Assembly: GCF_035083965.1 (NCBI RefSeq)
Contig: NC_089735.1
Span: forward strand, 1,743,501 to 1,807,500
DNA length: 64,000 nucleotides
Source of the DNA: Branchiostoma lanceolatum
Lineage: Eukaryota > Chordata > Leptocardii > Amphioxiformes > Branchiostomatidae
Direction: 5' to 3'
In this document: one piece after another, positions 22,359 through 33,116 of the stretch
How the letters are laid out: each line of letters starts with the position of its first letter
How positions within the stretch are numbered: position 1 is the first letter of the stretch
Position numbers and translations under genes: made by a program
Notes under the pieces: model-generated
Told to the model about the DNA's origin: nothing
Database searches by the model: none
What the model saw: only the letters and a program-made list of their open reading frames with translations

Positions 22359-24446
22359 ATGTGGCTTATTCCGACAATCCTAGCCGTCCTGTGCGTGGCG
22401 TCCGTTCGGGCCTCAGTCGGGTTAACGGCCGACGAGCCGGCTCCCCCTGTCGGCCACTTCGTGGTGAGCAAGAAGCCGCTAATCGGTACATCCGAACCGT
22501 GTCTGCTTCTGGATATGTCGGCCACATTCCACATAGGCTACATCAGGACGGATAACACCGCGGCCATCGTGTCCTTCGCCCTCCCAGACGACAGCATGGT
22601 CAGCGGAGACTGTTCGCATAGACACGCGAAACTCAACCTACGGTTCGGTCTCGGTTGGGATGGAACGTTTGAGTTAAACCTCGCGTTTGAAAAGAACCTG
22701 GTTCCCACTCATTTTTCGCTGTCGGGTGCCACCATGTACTACAAACTCGTACCGGACATGTTTCCGGAGGCTAAGTATGCAAACGCCAGGGTGAAGGCTA
22801 CCATGTCTAACGAACAGCATTTCTACACGTCATCGAACGCCTTCGTTCCCCATTCCTACCTCTGTGATAAACCTCAGACCTTCATCTTCATTGACCCGGA
22901 CAGGCCAAAGTCGACTCGAGCTCTGTCCATTCATTCCGTCCAAGTCCAACCCTTCTATGTCCCCGAGAGTGGGAAGTTCTCTCCGCCTGAGACTTGCCCG
23001 GACGACATCACGACTTCACCCGCCCCCCGCACCACCCCGGCTCCGCTCAACCCGATCGGGCACTTCTCTCTCACCGACGCCGAAGGAAACCCGTGTTTTC
23101 TGCTGTCGGTGGGTGTGTTTTTCCACGTCCTGTACGAGCTTAAGGACAACAACACAGTTGCCGCAGAGTACATCCTCCCTCCAAACAGCAGTGTCGGAGG
23201 TGGTTGCGGGGACGCTAAGGCAACCATTGCGCTCTCCTTCTTCCAAGGCTTCAACCTTACCGCAACGTTCAAGACGAAAAGGAACAGCAGCTTCGAACTG
23301 GTCGCCGCTTCGGTCGGGTACGTGCGGGAACCAAAGCTCTTTCCGTACGCAGAGTTTCCCGGGACAGAGGTGAATGAAGTACAGCTAGACGGCCCGTCTC
23401 TGTTTGTAACAGACCTCGGCAATTCGTACTTGTGCAAATCAATCCAGTTCTTTGACGTCGGCAGCACAGTGAAGCTCTACGTCACTGACCTGCGGGTCCA
23501 ACCGTTCGCGGTCAAGAGCACGAACTTCAGCGAGGCTTCCGAGTGCGCCCAGGACCTTCCAGCTACAATGGCGCCCATTCAAAACGCCACGACCATTCCT
23601 GCATTTAACACCACTGCGGCCACCACGGTGCCTATTGGCAACGTCACCACAATTCTTCCTACCAACGCTACTACTGCTACCGCGGTGCCCATTCGTAACG
23701 CGACCACCGTCCTCCCATCAAACACGACCATGGTCCCGATCAAGAACGCTACGACCATAATGACCACTCCCAAGCCCACCACACCGCCTAAAGAACCCCC
23801 TGAAGGTCACTTCGAGGTCAAGGACACGAAAGGTCACGCCTGTCTTCTGGCCGACATGAGCTTGCAGTTCAAGTTCAACTACACAAAGACTGACAAGAAA
23901 AAGAACACCGGTATATTCGACTTACCCCAAACCGCCAAAGCCACGGGTTTCTGTGGCTCGGACAACTCCAGTTTGACCTTGACATTTCATGATGACGCCT
24001 TCAATGTAACGTTTGACTTCGTCAAAGACAAAGCAGTGAAAGGAAAGGAAAGTCGCTTCAACATGTCCACCATCGAGATCTGGTACACCGAGGTGCCGTC
24101 CATCTTTCCCGGGACTAAGAGCCCCGACGCCCGCAGACATGTTAGAAGCAGCACGCTGAACATCTTCTCCGCAGACGCCGACAAGTCTTACAGGTGTAGA
24201 GCAGACGTGGACATCGCCGTGACCAAGGACGTGTCCATCCTCGCCAGCCACGTTCAGCTCCAGGCGTTCGGAGTCAAGTCCGGCAAGTTCTCATCGGCTG
24301 AAGAATGCTCGGAGGATTCTGGCAGCAACCAGGTTCCTGTTATCATCGGCGTTGTTGTTGGCGTGTTCGTCGTTGCTGTGTTCGTTGTTTACATTGTCGT
24401 CAACAAAAGGAAGGCGAAGGACCAAATGCTCAGAACTCTGACCTAG
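22359..24446 (+). CDS. LAMP-family membrane glycoprotein with three luminal domains, intronless
   Basis: 695 residues in one exon. N-terminal signal peptide (MWLIPTILAVLCVASVRAS), then three LAMP luminal domains at about residues 30-215, 230-395 and 485-650, each with four Cys in the family spacing (for example CLLLDMS, SGDC, SYLC, ETC in the first; CLLADMS, GFC, SYRC, EEC in the third). Between domains 2 and 3 lies a Thr/Pro/Asn-rich hinge (about 405-480) with many N-glycosylation sequons. One transmembrane helix (VPVIIGVVVGVFVVAVFVVY) is followed by a 15-residue tail NKRKAKDQMLRTLT. LAMPs are lysosomal membrane proteins; usual members have one or two luminal domains and a GYxxΦ tail signal. 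Here a third domain is present and the tail has no Tyr, so lysosomal targeting is uncertain. The absence of introns suggests origin by retroposition. Confidence 0.88.
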   Translation: MWLIPTILAVLCVASVRASVGLTADEPAPPVGHFVVSKKPLIGTSEPCLLLDMSATFHIGYIRTDNTAAIVSFALPDDSMVSGDCSHRHAKLNLRFGLGWDGTFELNLAFEKNLVPTHFSLSGATMYYKLVPDMFPEAKYANARVKATMSNEQHFYTSSNAFVPHSYLCDKPQTFIFIDPDRPKSTRALSIHSVQVQPFYVPESGKFSPPETCPDDITTSPAPRTTPAPLNPIGHFSLTDAEGNPCFLLSVGVFFHVLYELKDNNTVAAEYILPPNSSVGGGCGDAKATIALSFFQGFNLTATFKTKRNSSFELVAASVGYVREPKLFPYAEFPGTEVNEVQLDGPSLFVTDLGNSYLCKSIQFFDVGSTVKLYVTDLRVQPFAVKSTNFSEASECAQDLPATMAPIQNATTIPAFNTTAATTVPIGNVTTILPTNATTATAVPIRNATTVLPSNTTMVPIKNATTIMTTPKPTTPPKEPPEGHFEVKDTKGHACLLADMSLQFKFNYTKTDKKKNTGIFDLPQTAKATGFCGSDNSSLTLTFHDDAFNVTFDFVKDKAVKGKESRFNMSTIEIWYTEVPSIFPGTKSPDARRHVRSSTLNIFSADADKSYRCRADVDIAVTKDVSILASHVQLQAFGVKSGKFSSAEECSEDSGSNQVPVIIGVVVGVFVVAVFVVYIVVNKRKAKDQMLRTLT

Positions 24447-25100
24447 ACTTTGCGGCTCTACATGTTCATATCGTCCACGACTTGATATTAACTTTACATT
24501 TACAGAGATAAACATATTCACGGTTTTAGGTCAGTTTCTTCTTCTTCTCCCGTTCCAAACAAAGAAAAACATCGATTTCGACAACTAGAGCTTGAAATGA
24601 CTTAAGGTAAACTGTCTACACTTGTTTTGTGAACGTTACCTTTCTAGTTGTTGTTTTATTCAGTTGACGTTCTCAATTGAAGGTTTTATTGTCTGTATTA
24701 TCTTAACAACAACTTCATAGAAGAAAGCAGCTGTTTGGACATTTAAACATTCTCCATTTGAGAGTTTCTCAAACATTTTTACTACAGTGTCCCAACTTAT
24801 AACCAGAATATGTTTTATCTTATTTGAGCGATCAAATCAAAATATTTTCTTGAGAAGACATGGCCGCTTTTCATTTCACTGCACGAAATGGCCTCGGATC
24901 CTGTCGTATCCTGAAGTATCCTGACGTGATCCGGAACCTAAGATCAGGAAGAATCCGAACGGATCCGGGGCGCTATATTTCTCGGCAGGATAATGGGCAT
25001 CCAAATATTGGGACTCCAGGTAGTCCGCTTACACAACTTGTGTAAGTATGTACTTACACAACTCAAATATGCAAGTGGTACCATGAGTCCCATAACACCA
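24447..25100. other. Intergenic; likely LAMP-like 3' UTR
   Basis: No coding signal. GATAAA at about 24507 is the nearest polyadenylation-like hexamer. Around 24890-24970 GATCC-containing pieces are repeated (TCGGATCCTGTCGTATCCTG, GAACGGATCCGG), otherwise nothing recognisable. Confidence 0.4.
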
Positions 25101-25870
25101 CACGCTTTTTTATTCACACTTCACACGCAGAAACGAACCTCCTGGCTTGACACGAGCTAGTTCAGGACAATTAGTGAGGTATCAAAATATTTGTCAAGAA
25201 AACATAGCCACATTCCACATTCTTCTCAAACAAACTAGTCAAACTTCACCACCACTGAATGAGAAAGGAATAACCTGATCAGATCTATACTTCTACCCTT
25301 TAAAGATGAAAGGACAGTCTCACCGTCACAGTCTTCCTATATGCCCGAAGTTCCCTACTACAGAAAGTGATACACTTTCGTAGAACAGTAGTCAGTCGTC
25401 TTGAAATGTTCAAAGAAGGACAATAGATTCTCCTCAAGTTGTCCACACTTACCTAATACAAGTCGTATAAAAAGCTTAAAGTACCTAGTCTAGTCGCAGC
25501 AGTAACTGGTGTAGGTGTGCGTGCATCCGATGTCTCCTTTGTAAGTACATGTAATTTGAGTAAGTTCTGCCTTTCTTTCCTGATCTGTCCTTGACCCTTG
25601 TATGTACCTTAGGTGTAGAGAACGTAACCGAAAACTACCTGCCTTTTTGCCAAGGGGCTGTTACAATGCAATACAAGTCGTCTGGTGAAACTAGAAGCCA
25701 GTCCCTTTTTGCTCTGGATAAATACTGAGTCAAAAGGAGTAAACTTTGCTTCTTTTGGTCCAGGCATAAGATCTGCGAGATCAACGACTTGAGTTAGACC
25801 AACATGCCAGATGTGTTAGTCTTACAAACCAGGGCTAAGCCGATCAGGAAAAATCTTATGAAAATCTGCA
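25100..25870 (-). pseudogene. Relic of a deleted peptide-gene copy: 3' end fused to an upstream region
   Basis: Read on the minus strand, 25490-25870 matches the region upstream of the type-B gene at 34.4 kb (34750-35210) and 25150-25480 matches 34460-34750. Directly below, at 25109-25114, is the AATAAA-bearing 3' end shared with the type-A genes (compare 26011 and 31136). The coding exons that should lie between are gone. I infer a deletion during array turnover. Confidence 0.6.
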
Positions 25871-26010
25871 CACACACGCACGCACCAACGTCTACTCTTA
25901 AATGGTGCAGTTAAATCACCAGTGATGTCGGTGTTTTGTCAAACAAATTCTCGTTATGTGCTAAAAGAATGACGTGGAAACAAAGGATTCAGCAGTGAAC
26001 ACCACACGCT

Positions 26011-26016
26011 TTTATT
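26011..26016 (-). terminator. Polyadenylation signal of A27
   Basis: AATAAA on the minus strand in a block (GTGTGAATAAAAGCGTGTG) that recurs at the same relative place behind the other array genes (25109, 28778, 31136). It implies a 3' UTR of about 840 nt, unless that UTR is spliced: a donor-like GT follows the stop codon by about 40 nt in all four genes. Confidence 0.6.
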
Positions 26017-26854
26017 CACACTAAAAACGCAGAAACGAATCTCCTGTAAATGAACGTCTTCAGAGCGTTGACAGAAAGAACATGAAAAAAATGGTAGCTT
26101 TACTACTGGAACTGGCATTGATAGAAACTTTACTGCTTGAATTTTTACTGCAAACTGGAAGTACTATATTGGACCTTATACTGTATTTTATGGTCGTTGT
26201 TTTTTTAGCCGTATTTTACTTTTGTGTGTTTGTTGTTGAAGAAGACAGCGCAAAAGTCATCGTAATCTAGTCGTTTCAATAAACCATCTAAATCCTCTTC
26301 ATTGCAATGAGGGCAATGTTTCTTGTTTGTCAACATGAATAATGCCAAATTGTCACCTGTAGCGGGTACTAATTTTTGTGCACATTGATAAGCGTTTTAA
26401 GCCAGCTGAAGGTGATACAAGTGGGACAAATCGCAAACAACTGCGGCTACAAGAACACTAGGAGCCTCTGGTAAAAGGGAATCTACAGAAGCTTGGTTAC
26501 GCCATGAAACATGCACAGCACTAGATGATGTCTCACCATCCTTCATACGTCACAGCAAGCGAGGCCCATCAGACAGCAACCTAAGGGGTTTAAAAATATT
26601 ATATTTCAGTGTTTCAACCGGCGTTCATGTATCTTACAGTGTCTTAACAGTCGTGAAAAAAGTGATGAAGAAAGAACTCGTGTTTTTTTTACGACACAGA
26701 CAAAAAAACGACGCCACATTTTAATTTCACTGGTTTGTTAGGGCATGTTATTACAAACTTAAAGGAATTGAATGAACTGAAGAATCAGAAAAAAAAATTG
26801 CAAACATACCTCCACCGTCCAGCTGCTGCTGTCAGAGTGGATCAGGGCCCATCT

Positions 26855-27661
26855 TCAGCCCTCTCCAACCCCAGGCGGCGGGTGAACATCTGTGAAACCA
26901 GGAGCAACCAACGTCACATCATCAATCTCCTTATCATGACGCCCTCCTACGACATCAAAGATTATAGGACTGTCTTACCGTCAAAGTGTTCCTATATGGC
27001 CGAAGTTGTCTACTGATTTGGCCTTCCAACATCTACTTGGAGCTCTACTTGAAGCTCAGTAAAACGTACTTGTAGCCAGTCTAGTCACAGTGTGGCCTCA
27101 TCCCTGCCGGTACGTCATAGTATGCACTAATCATAGCTAGAGACTGAGCGAAAAGTCCGCAGATTATTGAATACTTCATAGATACAGCGAAAATCGTTTT
27201 AACATCGTGGCTTTCGTTTACAACGCGGTACCTTCTGCTATGGTGACTTTGCCCCCAGCATGACATCACAACATTTGTAGCGACAAAACAATATGCTTGA
27301 AAACTATCTATCTGGTATTTTGGTTTCAATTGGTTTTAATTCAGTGGCAACACTGCGATTTCCAATAAAGTTATCTTGTATCTGGCATTTTCATTGGATT
27401 TAGGAAATCAGTGTCGGTACCACACGTCTGTGTGTACATTCGTGGATCGATTGATACAGAGCACGTATACACACCTGCTCCCAGGTCCCGCGGCTGGCGT
27501 GCTTCTGCGCTGTTACTGTCGGCGTGAAGTGCCCGGCCGCCTTCATCATCACTCCCCTGGAGGAACGAACCTGGGCGCCACGGTGGCTGGGCGTCGGCGG
27601 CGTCCGAAATGATGGCCACCGCTATGACAAACAGGAGCAGGAGTTTCAGGTTCATCCCCAT
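26855..27661 (-). CDS. Small secreted peptide precursor, type A (A27), two exons
   Basis: Exon 1 27475-27661, donor GGAGCAG|GTGTGT; exon 2 26855-26889 after TTTCACAG|. The product is about 73 residues: signal peptide (MGMNLKLLLLFVIAVAII, cleavage near DAADA), a spacer, and the family motif EARQPRDLGAG at the exon junction. Exon 2 gives only DVHPPPGVGEG then stop, because one extra base compared with the copy at 32.1 kb shifts the frame and removes the C-terminal helix. Same gene order and strand as the three other copies. I do not recognise the family; the precursor layout resembles a peptide hormone or defence peptide, but that is a guess. Possibly non-functional. Confidence 0.65.
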
Positions 27662-28189
27662 GGCTTCTCGACTCCAGACGGTTCAAAGACAGACACTGAA
27701 TTCTCCTTTATCTCTGTAGTCGCAGCTCGTAGCTGTCATAGGTTTGCGTCCGGGTGTAAGCGCAGCGGGCGTTGGCTTTGACCCCCAGAATGAATTTCAC
27801 AACACATGATTCTTTATCAAAAGTAACGTGAGTAGAGTCTGATTTGAAGCAGGAACAATAACATCCTTGATCTTATGGTGATCACGTTGCAACGAATCCC
27901 ACCATTGACCTTTGTTGGGTCAAGAGAAATTGTCCGAAAACTACCATCCTGTTTACCAGGGGGACTCTAATAGCAGATTCTCCTCAAGTTGTCCACATTT
28001 ACCATTCACCCAATATTATTACGCCACAAAGTGGCCAAGGGCGCTAGTAAGTGACCCGGACGCGGAGTTACAACTAAGAGCGTTATTCACAAACAACCAC
28101 AACGGACTCAAGATGGAGGTCGAGTGAGTAACACTGTGAACACGTGATCCTAACATGATGTCATCATTAACATAACCAACTCTATGGCG

Positions 28190-28545
28190 TTAGGTGTAGG
28201 TGTGCGTGCATCCGATGTCTCTTTTTTTAAATGCATGTAACTTGGATAGGTTACGTCTTTCTCTCCTGATGTGTCCGTGGCCTTTGTGTGTATCTTGGTC
28301 CAAGAGAACGTAACTGAAAACTACCTGCCTTTTTATCAAAGGGGCTGTTACACTTTGATAGACGTCGTCTATTGAAACTCGAAGCCACTTCCTTTCTGCT
28401 TTGGACAAATACAGGATCAAAATGACTAAAAATTGCTTTTGATCCGGGCACAAGGTCTGCGAGATCAACGACTTGATACGTCAGACAAGAAGCCCGTAGT
28501 GTTTGTTTTACAAACCAGGGCTGATTCTACAGAGAAATCTAAAGA
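28190..28545 (-). other. Copy of the type-B upstream region
   Basis: Homologous to 34750-35160 and 25490-25870: shared blocks include AGTTACGTTCTCTTG, CACACAAAGGCCACGG and the GCATCCGATGTC piece on the complementary strand. One frame reads IRRERRNLSKLHAFKK and GCTHTYT in this copy, but frames differ between copies through one-base indels, so I treat it as a non-coding 5' flank or untranslated exon of the peptide genes. Followed by a (CA)n tract. Confidence 0.5.
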
Positions 28546-28569
28546 CAGCCCCCCCCCACACACGCGCGC

Positions 28570-28609
28570 AAACACACATTCACACACACACACACACACA
28601 GACGTACAC

Positions 28610-28675
<66 letters not shown>
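28570..28675 (+). repeat. (CA)n microsatellite
   Basis: About 100 bp of near-pure CA. Shorter CA-rich tracts sit at the matching places of the other array copies (25870-25890 and 35168-35207), so this microsatellite is part of the duplicated unit. Open frames through it are artefacts. Confidence 0.95.
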
Positions 28676-28676
<1 letters not shown>

Positions 28677-28777
28677 CGTCCACCCTTAAATGGTCCAGTT
28701 AGATGGCGGTGCTTTGTGGAACACATTCTCATTATGTACTAATAGAATGACGCAGATAAACAAAGGATTCGGCAGCT

Positions 28778-28783
28778 TTTATT
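28778..28783 (-). terminator. Polyadenylation signal of B30
   Basis: Minus-strand AATAAA in GTGTGAATAAAAGCTGCC, in the same conserved 3' block as the other array members. Confidence 0.6.
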
Positions 28784-29547
28784 CACACTTCCAACGCTGG
28801 AATTAATGTCAAACTTCTTCAGAACGTTGACAGAAAGAACTTGTAACGTTACTTCATGAACTGCATACCACTGGGTCGGGATTTTACTGCTTGGGGATTT
28901 ACTGCAAACTGGAAGTTCTATATTGGACCGTATGTTACATTTTGTATGTTTGTTGCTGTAGAAGACCTCGCGAAACTCATCGCAATTTAGTCGTTTCAAT
29001 AAACCATTTAATGCTTATTCATTACAACGAGGGTATGCTTCTTGCTTGCGAAAATGCACAATATCTGACGGATAACAACATTTTGTACGCACTCCCAAAC
29101 GCTAGCTGAAGATGATACAAGTGGGCCATTTCATGCCGCAAACAGCTACGGTTTCAGGAATACTGGGAGCCTCTGGTAATAGTGAATCTAGTGAAGTTCG
29201 GTTACGTTATGAAGCAAGCACAGCACTGGATAATGTTTCGCCCTCCTTCTCACGTCACAGCAAACAAGGCCCACCAGGCAGCAATCTAAGAGGTTTAACA
29301 GTATTGTATGTCAATTTAAGCGGTATTCATGTATCCTGCAGTACTTCAACTTCAACTCGTCGTGAAAAAGTCATGAAGAAAGAACTCGTGGTTTACTTGG
29401 CAAAGCAAACAAAAACAATGCCTCGTCCTCGTTTCACTGGATTAGTAAGAAATGACAGTACAGACTTTGACGGATTGAAAACGCTTGAAGAATAAGAAAG
29501 AAAATGTTACAAACGCACCACTCTGCAGCTGCTGAAGTCGGTGTGGA

Positions 29548-30293
29548 TCAGGGTGTTTTCCCAAGCTTGGCGAGGAGCAGATTTTCATCCCTCCCCTCCA
29601 CCTTATCATTCACCTGGGGAACATCTGGGGACCATAGATAATTGACGTGACATTGCGAAGCCCCCGATCACTACGCCTTCTTACGGAAAGATTTTGCTCT
29701 CCAACAACTGATTGGAAATTAGCAAAACGTACTTGTAGAGTCCAGTCTAGTTTGGAATCACATCCCTGCCGTTACGTCACAGTATGCACTGAGGATCCCA
29801 GCTGCCGTTACGTCATAGTATGCACTGAGGATCCCAGCTGCCGTTACGTCATAGTATGCACTGAGGAACGTAGCTGAGTTGTTACCAAAACGTTGGCAGA
29901 TCATGGAATACTTCATAGATACACACCTTTTTAACACTGACTACCAAAATGTATAATCGGATGGCGCAGAAGACCTTTAAAGACTAGCAGATAACCTTGC
30001 CAACCAACCGCAGGTGACCTTACTTACTACTAAGTCCAAACCGTGGTCTGGAGAAGGTCGTGAGGCCATGGTCGGCTGTGGGTGACAGGGCTTAGGATGG
30101 CATACTAGTATGTCCTACATACAGTACAGTAACCGTTACCTGCTGCCAGATCTCGAGCCTTGCGGCCTCCTGCGGCCTCGGTCTCGTCCTCACCAGGGGG
30201 ACAAGTGACGCATCTCCCATGAATGTAAGCGCCGTCCGGCATTAAGGCCACCAAGACGACCAACATGAGCAAGACTGCCAGGGATCCCTTCAT
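29548..30293 (-). CDS. Small secreted peptide precursor, type B (B30), two exons
   Basis: Exon 1 30140-30293, donor GGCAGCAG|GTAACG; exon 2 29548-29624 after GTCCCCAG|. 76 residues: signal peptide (MKGSLAVLLMLVVLVALM, PDGA near the cleavage site), a short region with two Cys (GRCVTCPPGEDE), the motif KARDLAAG at the phase-1 junction, then VPQVNDKVEGRDENLLLAKL and a GKTP end. Exon 2 aligns with that of B34 (VPQLNEEAGEKAESLLERLA, KREKTP). Sequence read past the donor would give a false C terminus with CTVC. Function unknown; secreted by its signal peptide. Confidence 0.75.
29765..29875 (+). repeat. 36-bp tandem repeat (x3) carrying TTACGTCA in the B30 intron
   Basis: GCCGTTACGTCA(C/T)AGTATGCACTGAGGA is present three times in a row. 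Single copies occur in the equivalent introns of A27 (about 27105) and A32 (about 32258). TTACGTCA/TGACGTAA matches a CREB/ATF-type site. Confidence 0.8.
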
Positions 30294-30429
30294 CCTTTCA
30301 GATACCGATAGTAGAATCTTATTGTGCCCTGTTGCTCGGTCGAAGAAGACTTGAAGCAGCGCTGCCTGGTCTTAGTTGTGTACAAAGCACCTCTGACGAA
30401 CCTTGCAACTGCGCAGCACCAATTACTTT

Positions 30430-30960
30430 AGCTGTACGTCTTTGTTCGGATAGTGTTTGCTTAACCCCAGGTCGCATACGAGAACAAGCTGTGTGTTTAG
30501 AAACAACTTAATGGGGTTTGAATGATTGCACTTGACGTAATGAATACGACCAGGGACTTGTGTTGGATAAATGGAAGTTACTTGATAACTACGTGGTCCT
30601 TTATGATAATAGAATGCCAAACGGTACACAGAACCCCTTTGTTGAAACTGGAAGCCATTCTTTTGTTTCCTTCACAAATAGCCAAGTTCATAACGTTACA
30701 AAATTATTGTTCATGAAAGGTGGTGCAAATATATTATTCACATTCTGTGGTAATACCGGGTGTTCTCGACGTAAAGAAAGACAGGACTTGCACACAATGC
30801 GCGTTTATTTATGTTTAACACCCAGCAATGGAGATCAGGAAGTCACAAACATTAACGTTACTTTTAACGTGATCGCGTAGAGCTACGTGGGACCGAACAG
30901 ATTATCAGAAAGTGTCTAATTGAACTTTGAAGGTTGATAGAGTAACTGGCACTTTGTTGT
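30430..30960 (-). pseudogene. Relic 3' end of a deleted type-B gene
   Basis: Aligned over about 450 bp with 32840-33270, the 3' end of B34: shared TTGTGTTGGATAAATGGAAG, GGGTGTTCTCGAC.TAAAGA and GTTTAACACCCAGCAATG, including minus-strand AATAAA at 30804. No exons belonging to it are present between A32 and B30. Confidence 0.6.
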
Positions 30961-31135
30961 AGCTTGGTTGTACCATAGCTTGCACTTGGCCATCATCTAC
31001 TACGACTTTGTATTCCATAGTGATATGAATATGAATTGAGCAGCCAAATCTTGTACAGATCAACAACATCTACGAGTGGTAAAAGGTATTACAGATTGAT
31101 AAAAATCAAGGATTCAGCAATTAAAACCACACGCG

Positions 31136-31141
31136 TTTATT
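31136..31141 (-). terminator. Polyadenylation signal of A32
   Basis: Minus-strand AATAAA in the conserved 3' block (GTGAATAAACGCGTGTGG), equivalent to 26011 behind A27. Confidence 0.6.
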
Positions 31142-32050
31142 CACATTTCACACGCAAAAATGAACATCCTGTCGAAATAAACGTCTTCAGAGCGTTGACA
31201 GAGAGAACACGTAAAAAATTATAGCTTTCGTACAGGAACTGGCATTGATAGAAACTTAACTGATTGAAGTTTTACTGCAAACTGGAAGCACTATACTGGA
31301 TCTTATACTGTATTTTATGATCATCGTGTTTTGTAGCCTTATTTTACTTTTGTGCGTTTGTTGTTGAAGAAGACAGCGTGAAAGTCATCCTAATTTAGTC
31401 GTTTAAATAAACCATTTAAATCCTCTCCACGAATTCATCACAATGGAGGTATGTTTCTTCTCTGTGAAAATGCATAATATGAAATTGTTCCCTGTAGCGA
31501 TTGATAATTTTTGTGCACATTGTCAAGCGTTTAAAGCGAGCTGAAGGGGATACAAGAGGGACACTTCAAATCTCAAACAACTGTGGCTACAAGAACACTG
31601 CGGGCCTGTGGTAATAGTGAATCTGCAGGAGCTTGGTTACGCAATTAAGCATGCACAGCACTGGATGATGTCTGACGCCTTCACACTTCACAGCAAGCGA
31701 GGCCCAGCAGACAGCAATCTAAGGGGTTTAACAATATTGTATTTCAATTTTAACCTATATTCATGTATCCTACAGTAGCTCAACAGTCGTGAAAAAGTGA
31801 TGAAGAAAGAACTCGTGGTTTACTTGGCAATGCAGACAAAAAACGATGCCTCTTCCTCGTTTCACTGGATTACTAAGAAATGACAGTACAGACTTTGACG
31901 GATTGACAATGAAGACAAAACGATACCACATTTTACTTTCACTGAATTGGTAGGCAATGCCACAGTTCAGACTAAACGAATTACATTTGTCAAAGAATCA
32001 GAGAGAAAAATTGCATACCACCACCGTCCAGCTCCTAAAATCAGAGTGTA

Positions 32051-32605
32051 TCAGCGGATCTTTTTAAGCCTATCGAGGAGCCGATCTGCAGGCCTCTCCA
32101 ACCCCTTGGGCGGGACAGCATCTGTGACAGCAGGAGCAATCAACGTTACATCCCTAGTCTCCTGATATCTTCACGCCTACCTGCGTAACTATTTTGCATT
32201 CCAACATCTGCTTGGAGCTCAGCAAAACGTCCAGTCCAGTCTAGTTTAGGACCCTATCCCTGCCGTTACGACACAGTATGCACTGAGGAACGTAGCTGAG
32301 TTGTTACACATCTGCAGATTATGGAACACTTTATAGATACAGAGAAAAACATTGTGGCTTTGGCATGCAACGCGGTGCCTTCTGCTATTGTATCGTCTAT
32401 ATGTGTACATTGGTGGATCGATTGATATCAGGCACGTATACATACCTGCTCCCAGATCCCGCGGCTGGCGTGCTTCTGCGGTGTTGCCGTCCGCGTGAGG
32501 CCCCCAGGGAACCTCACCGGGACCCCCCCACAGGGCGTGCGCGTCGTCCGCAATGATGGCCACCGCTATGACCAACAGGAACAGGAGTTTCAGGTCCACC
32601 CCCAT
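32051..32605 (-). CDS. Small secreted peptide precursor, type A (A32), two exons
   Basis: Exon 1 32446-32605, donor GGAGCAG|GTATGT; exon 2 32051-32121 after CTGTCACAG|. 76 residues: signal peptide (MGVDLKLLFLLVIAVAII, cleavage near DDAHA), a Gly/Pro/Trp-rich part (LWGGPGEVPWGPHADG), the motif EARQPRDLGAG at the phase-1 junction, then DAVPPKGLERPADRLLDRLK and a KIR end, an amphipathic, basic C-terminal helix with a KK site. This is the best-preserved type-A copy. Function unknown; a bioactive or antimicrobial C-terminal peptide is a hypothesis only. Confidence 0.75.
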
Positions 32606-33110
32606 GGCTTCTCGACTGAAGACAGTATTCTTAAAGAGCTTCAAAGACCGACGGTAAATCTATCCTAGCCGCAGCACTAGCTGCTCTGGGTGTGCGTCAG
32701 AATGTACGTGCAGTGTGCGTTTGCTTAGACCCCCCAAGACGACTACTACAACACCATTTTTTGTCCAGAAGGTGTTTTCGTAGTTGTCAAGTTGCACCAA
32801 ATCTCCTTGGTTGCACGCAAGATTGATTTAAGTTGACCTAATGAGTATGGCCACGGTCTTGTGTTGGATAAATGGAAGGTACCTGACAAGTCCTGCCCTT
32901 TGTAATAGATAACTATGCGGCACACAGAAATCTTTCAAGTGCTGAAACTTGTAGCCGTCCTTTTGTTTCCTTCATGAATAGCCAAGTTCAAAAGATTACA
33001 ACAAGTATTGATCATGAAAGGTGGTGCAAGTATTTTGTTCTCGCCCTGTGATGATATCGGGTGTTCTCGACATAAAGAAAGACAGGGTTCAGTGGTGCAC
33101 ACAATGCGAG

Positions 33111-33116
33111 TTTATT
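33111..33116 (-). terminator. Polyadenylation signal of B34
   Basis: Minus-strand AATAAA in GTTAAACATGAATAAACTCG; the equivalent block is kept in the relic at 30804. Confidence 0.55.

Noticed and set aside
28190..28468. Minus-strand frame ending GCTHTYT, similar to GCTHFYTSYY at 34.8 kb, as a third exon of the peptide genes
   Set aside because: The region lies upstream of the start codons, and one-base indels break the frame between copies; treated as 5' flank.
28433..28702. Open frames through the CA repeats at 28.5 and 38.6 kb
   Set aside because: Simple-sequence artefacts (His-Thr or Cys-Val runs).
30105..30140. Read-through C terminus GNGYCTVCRTY of B30
   Set aside because: A splice donor (G|GTAACG) at the conserved position and an exon-2 homologue downstream make read-through less likely; the extra residues are not kept in other copies.
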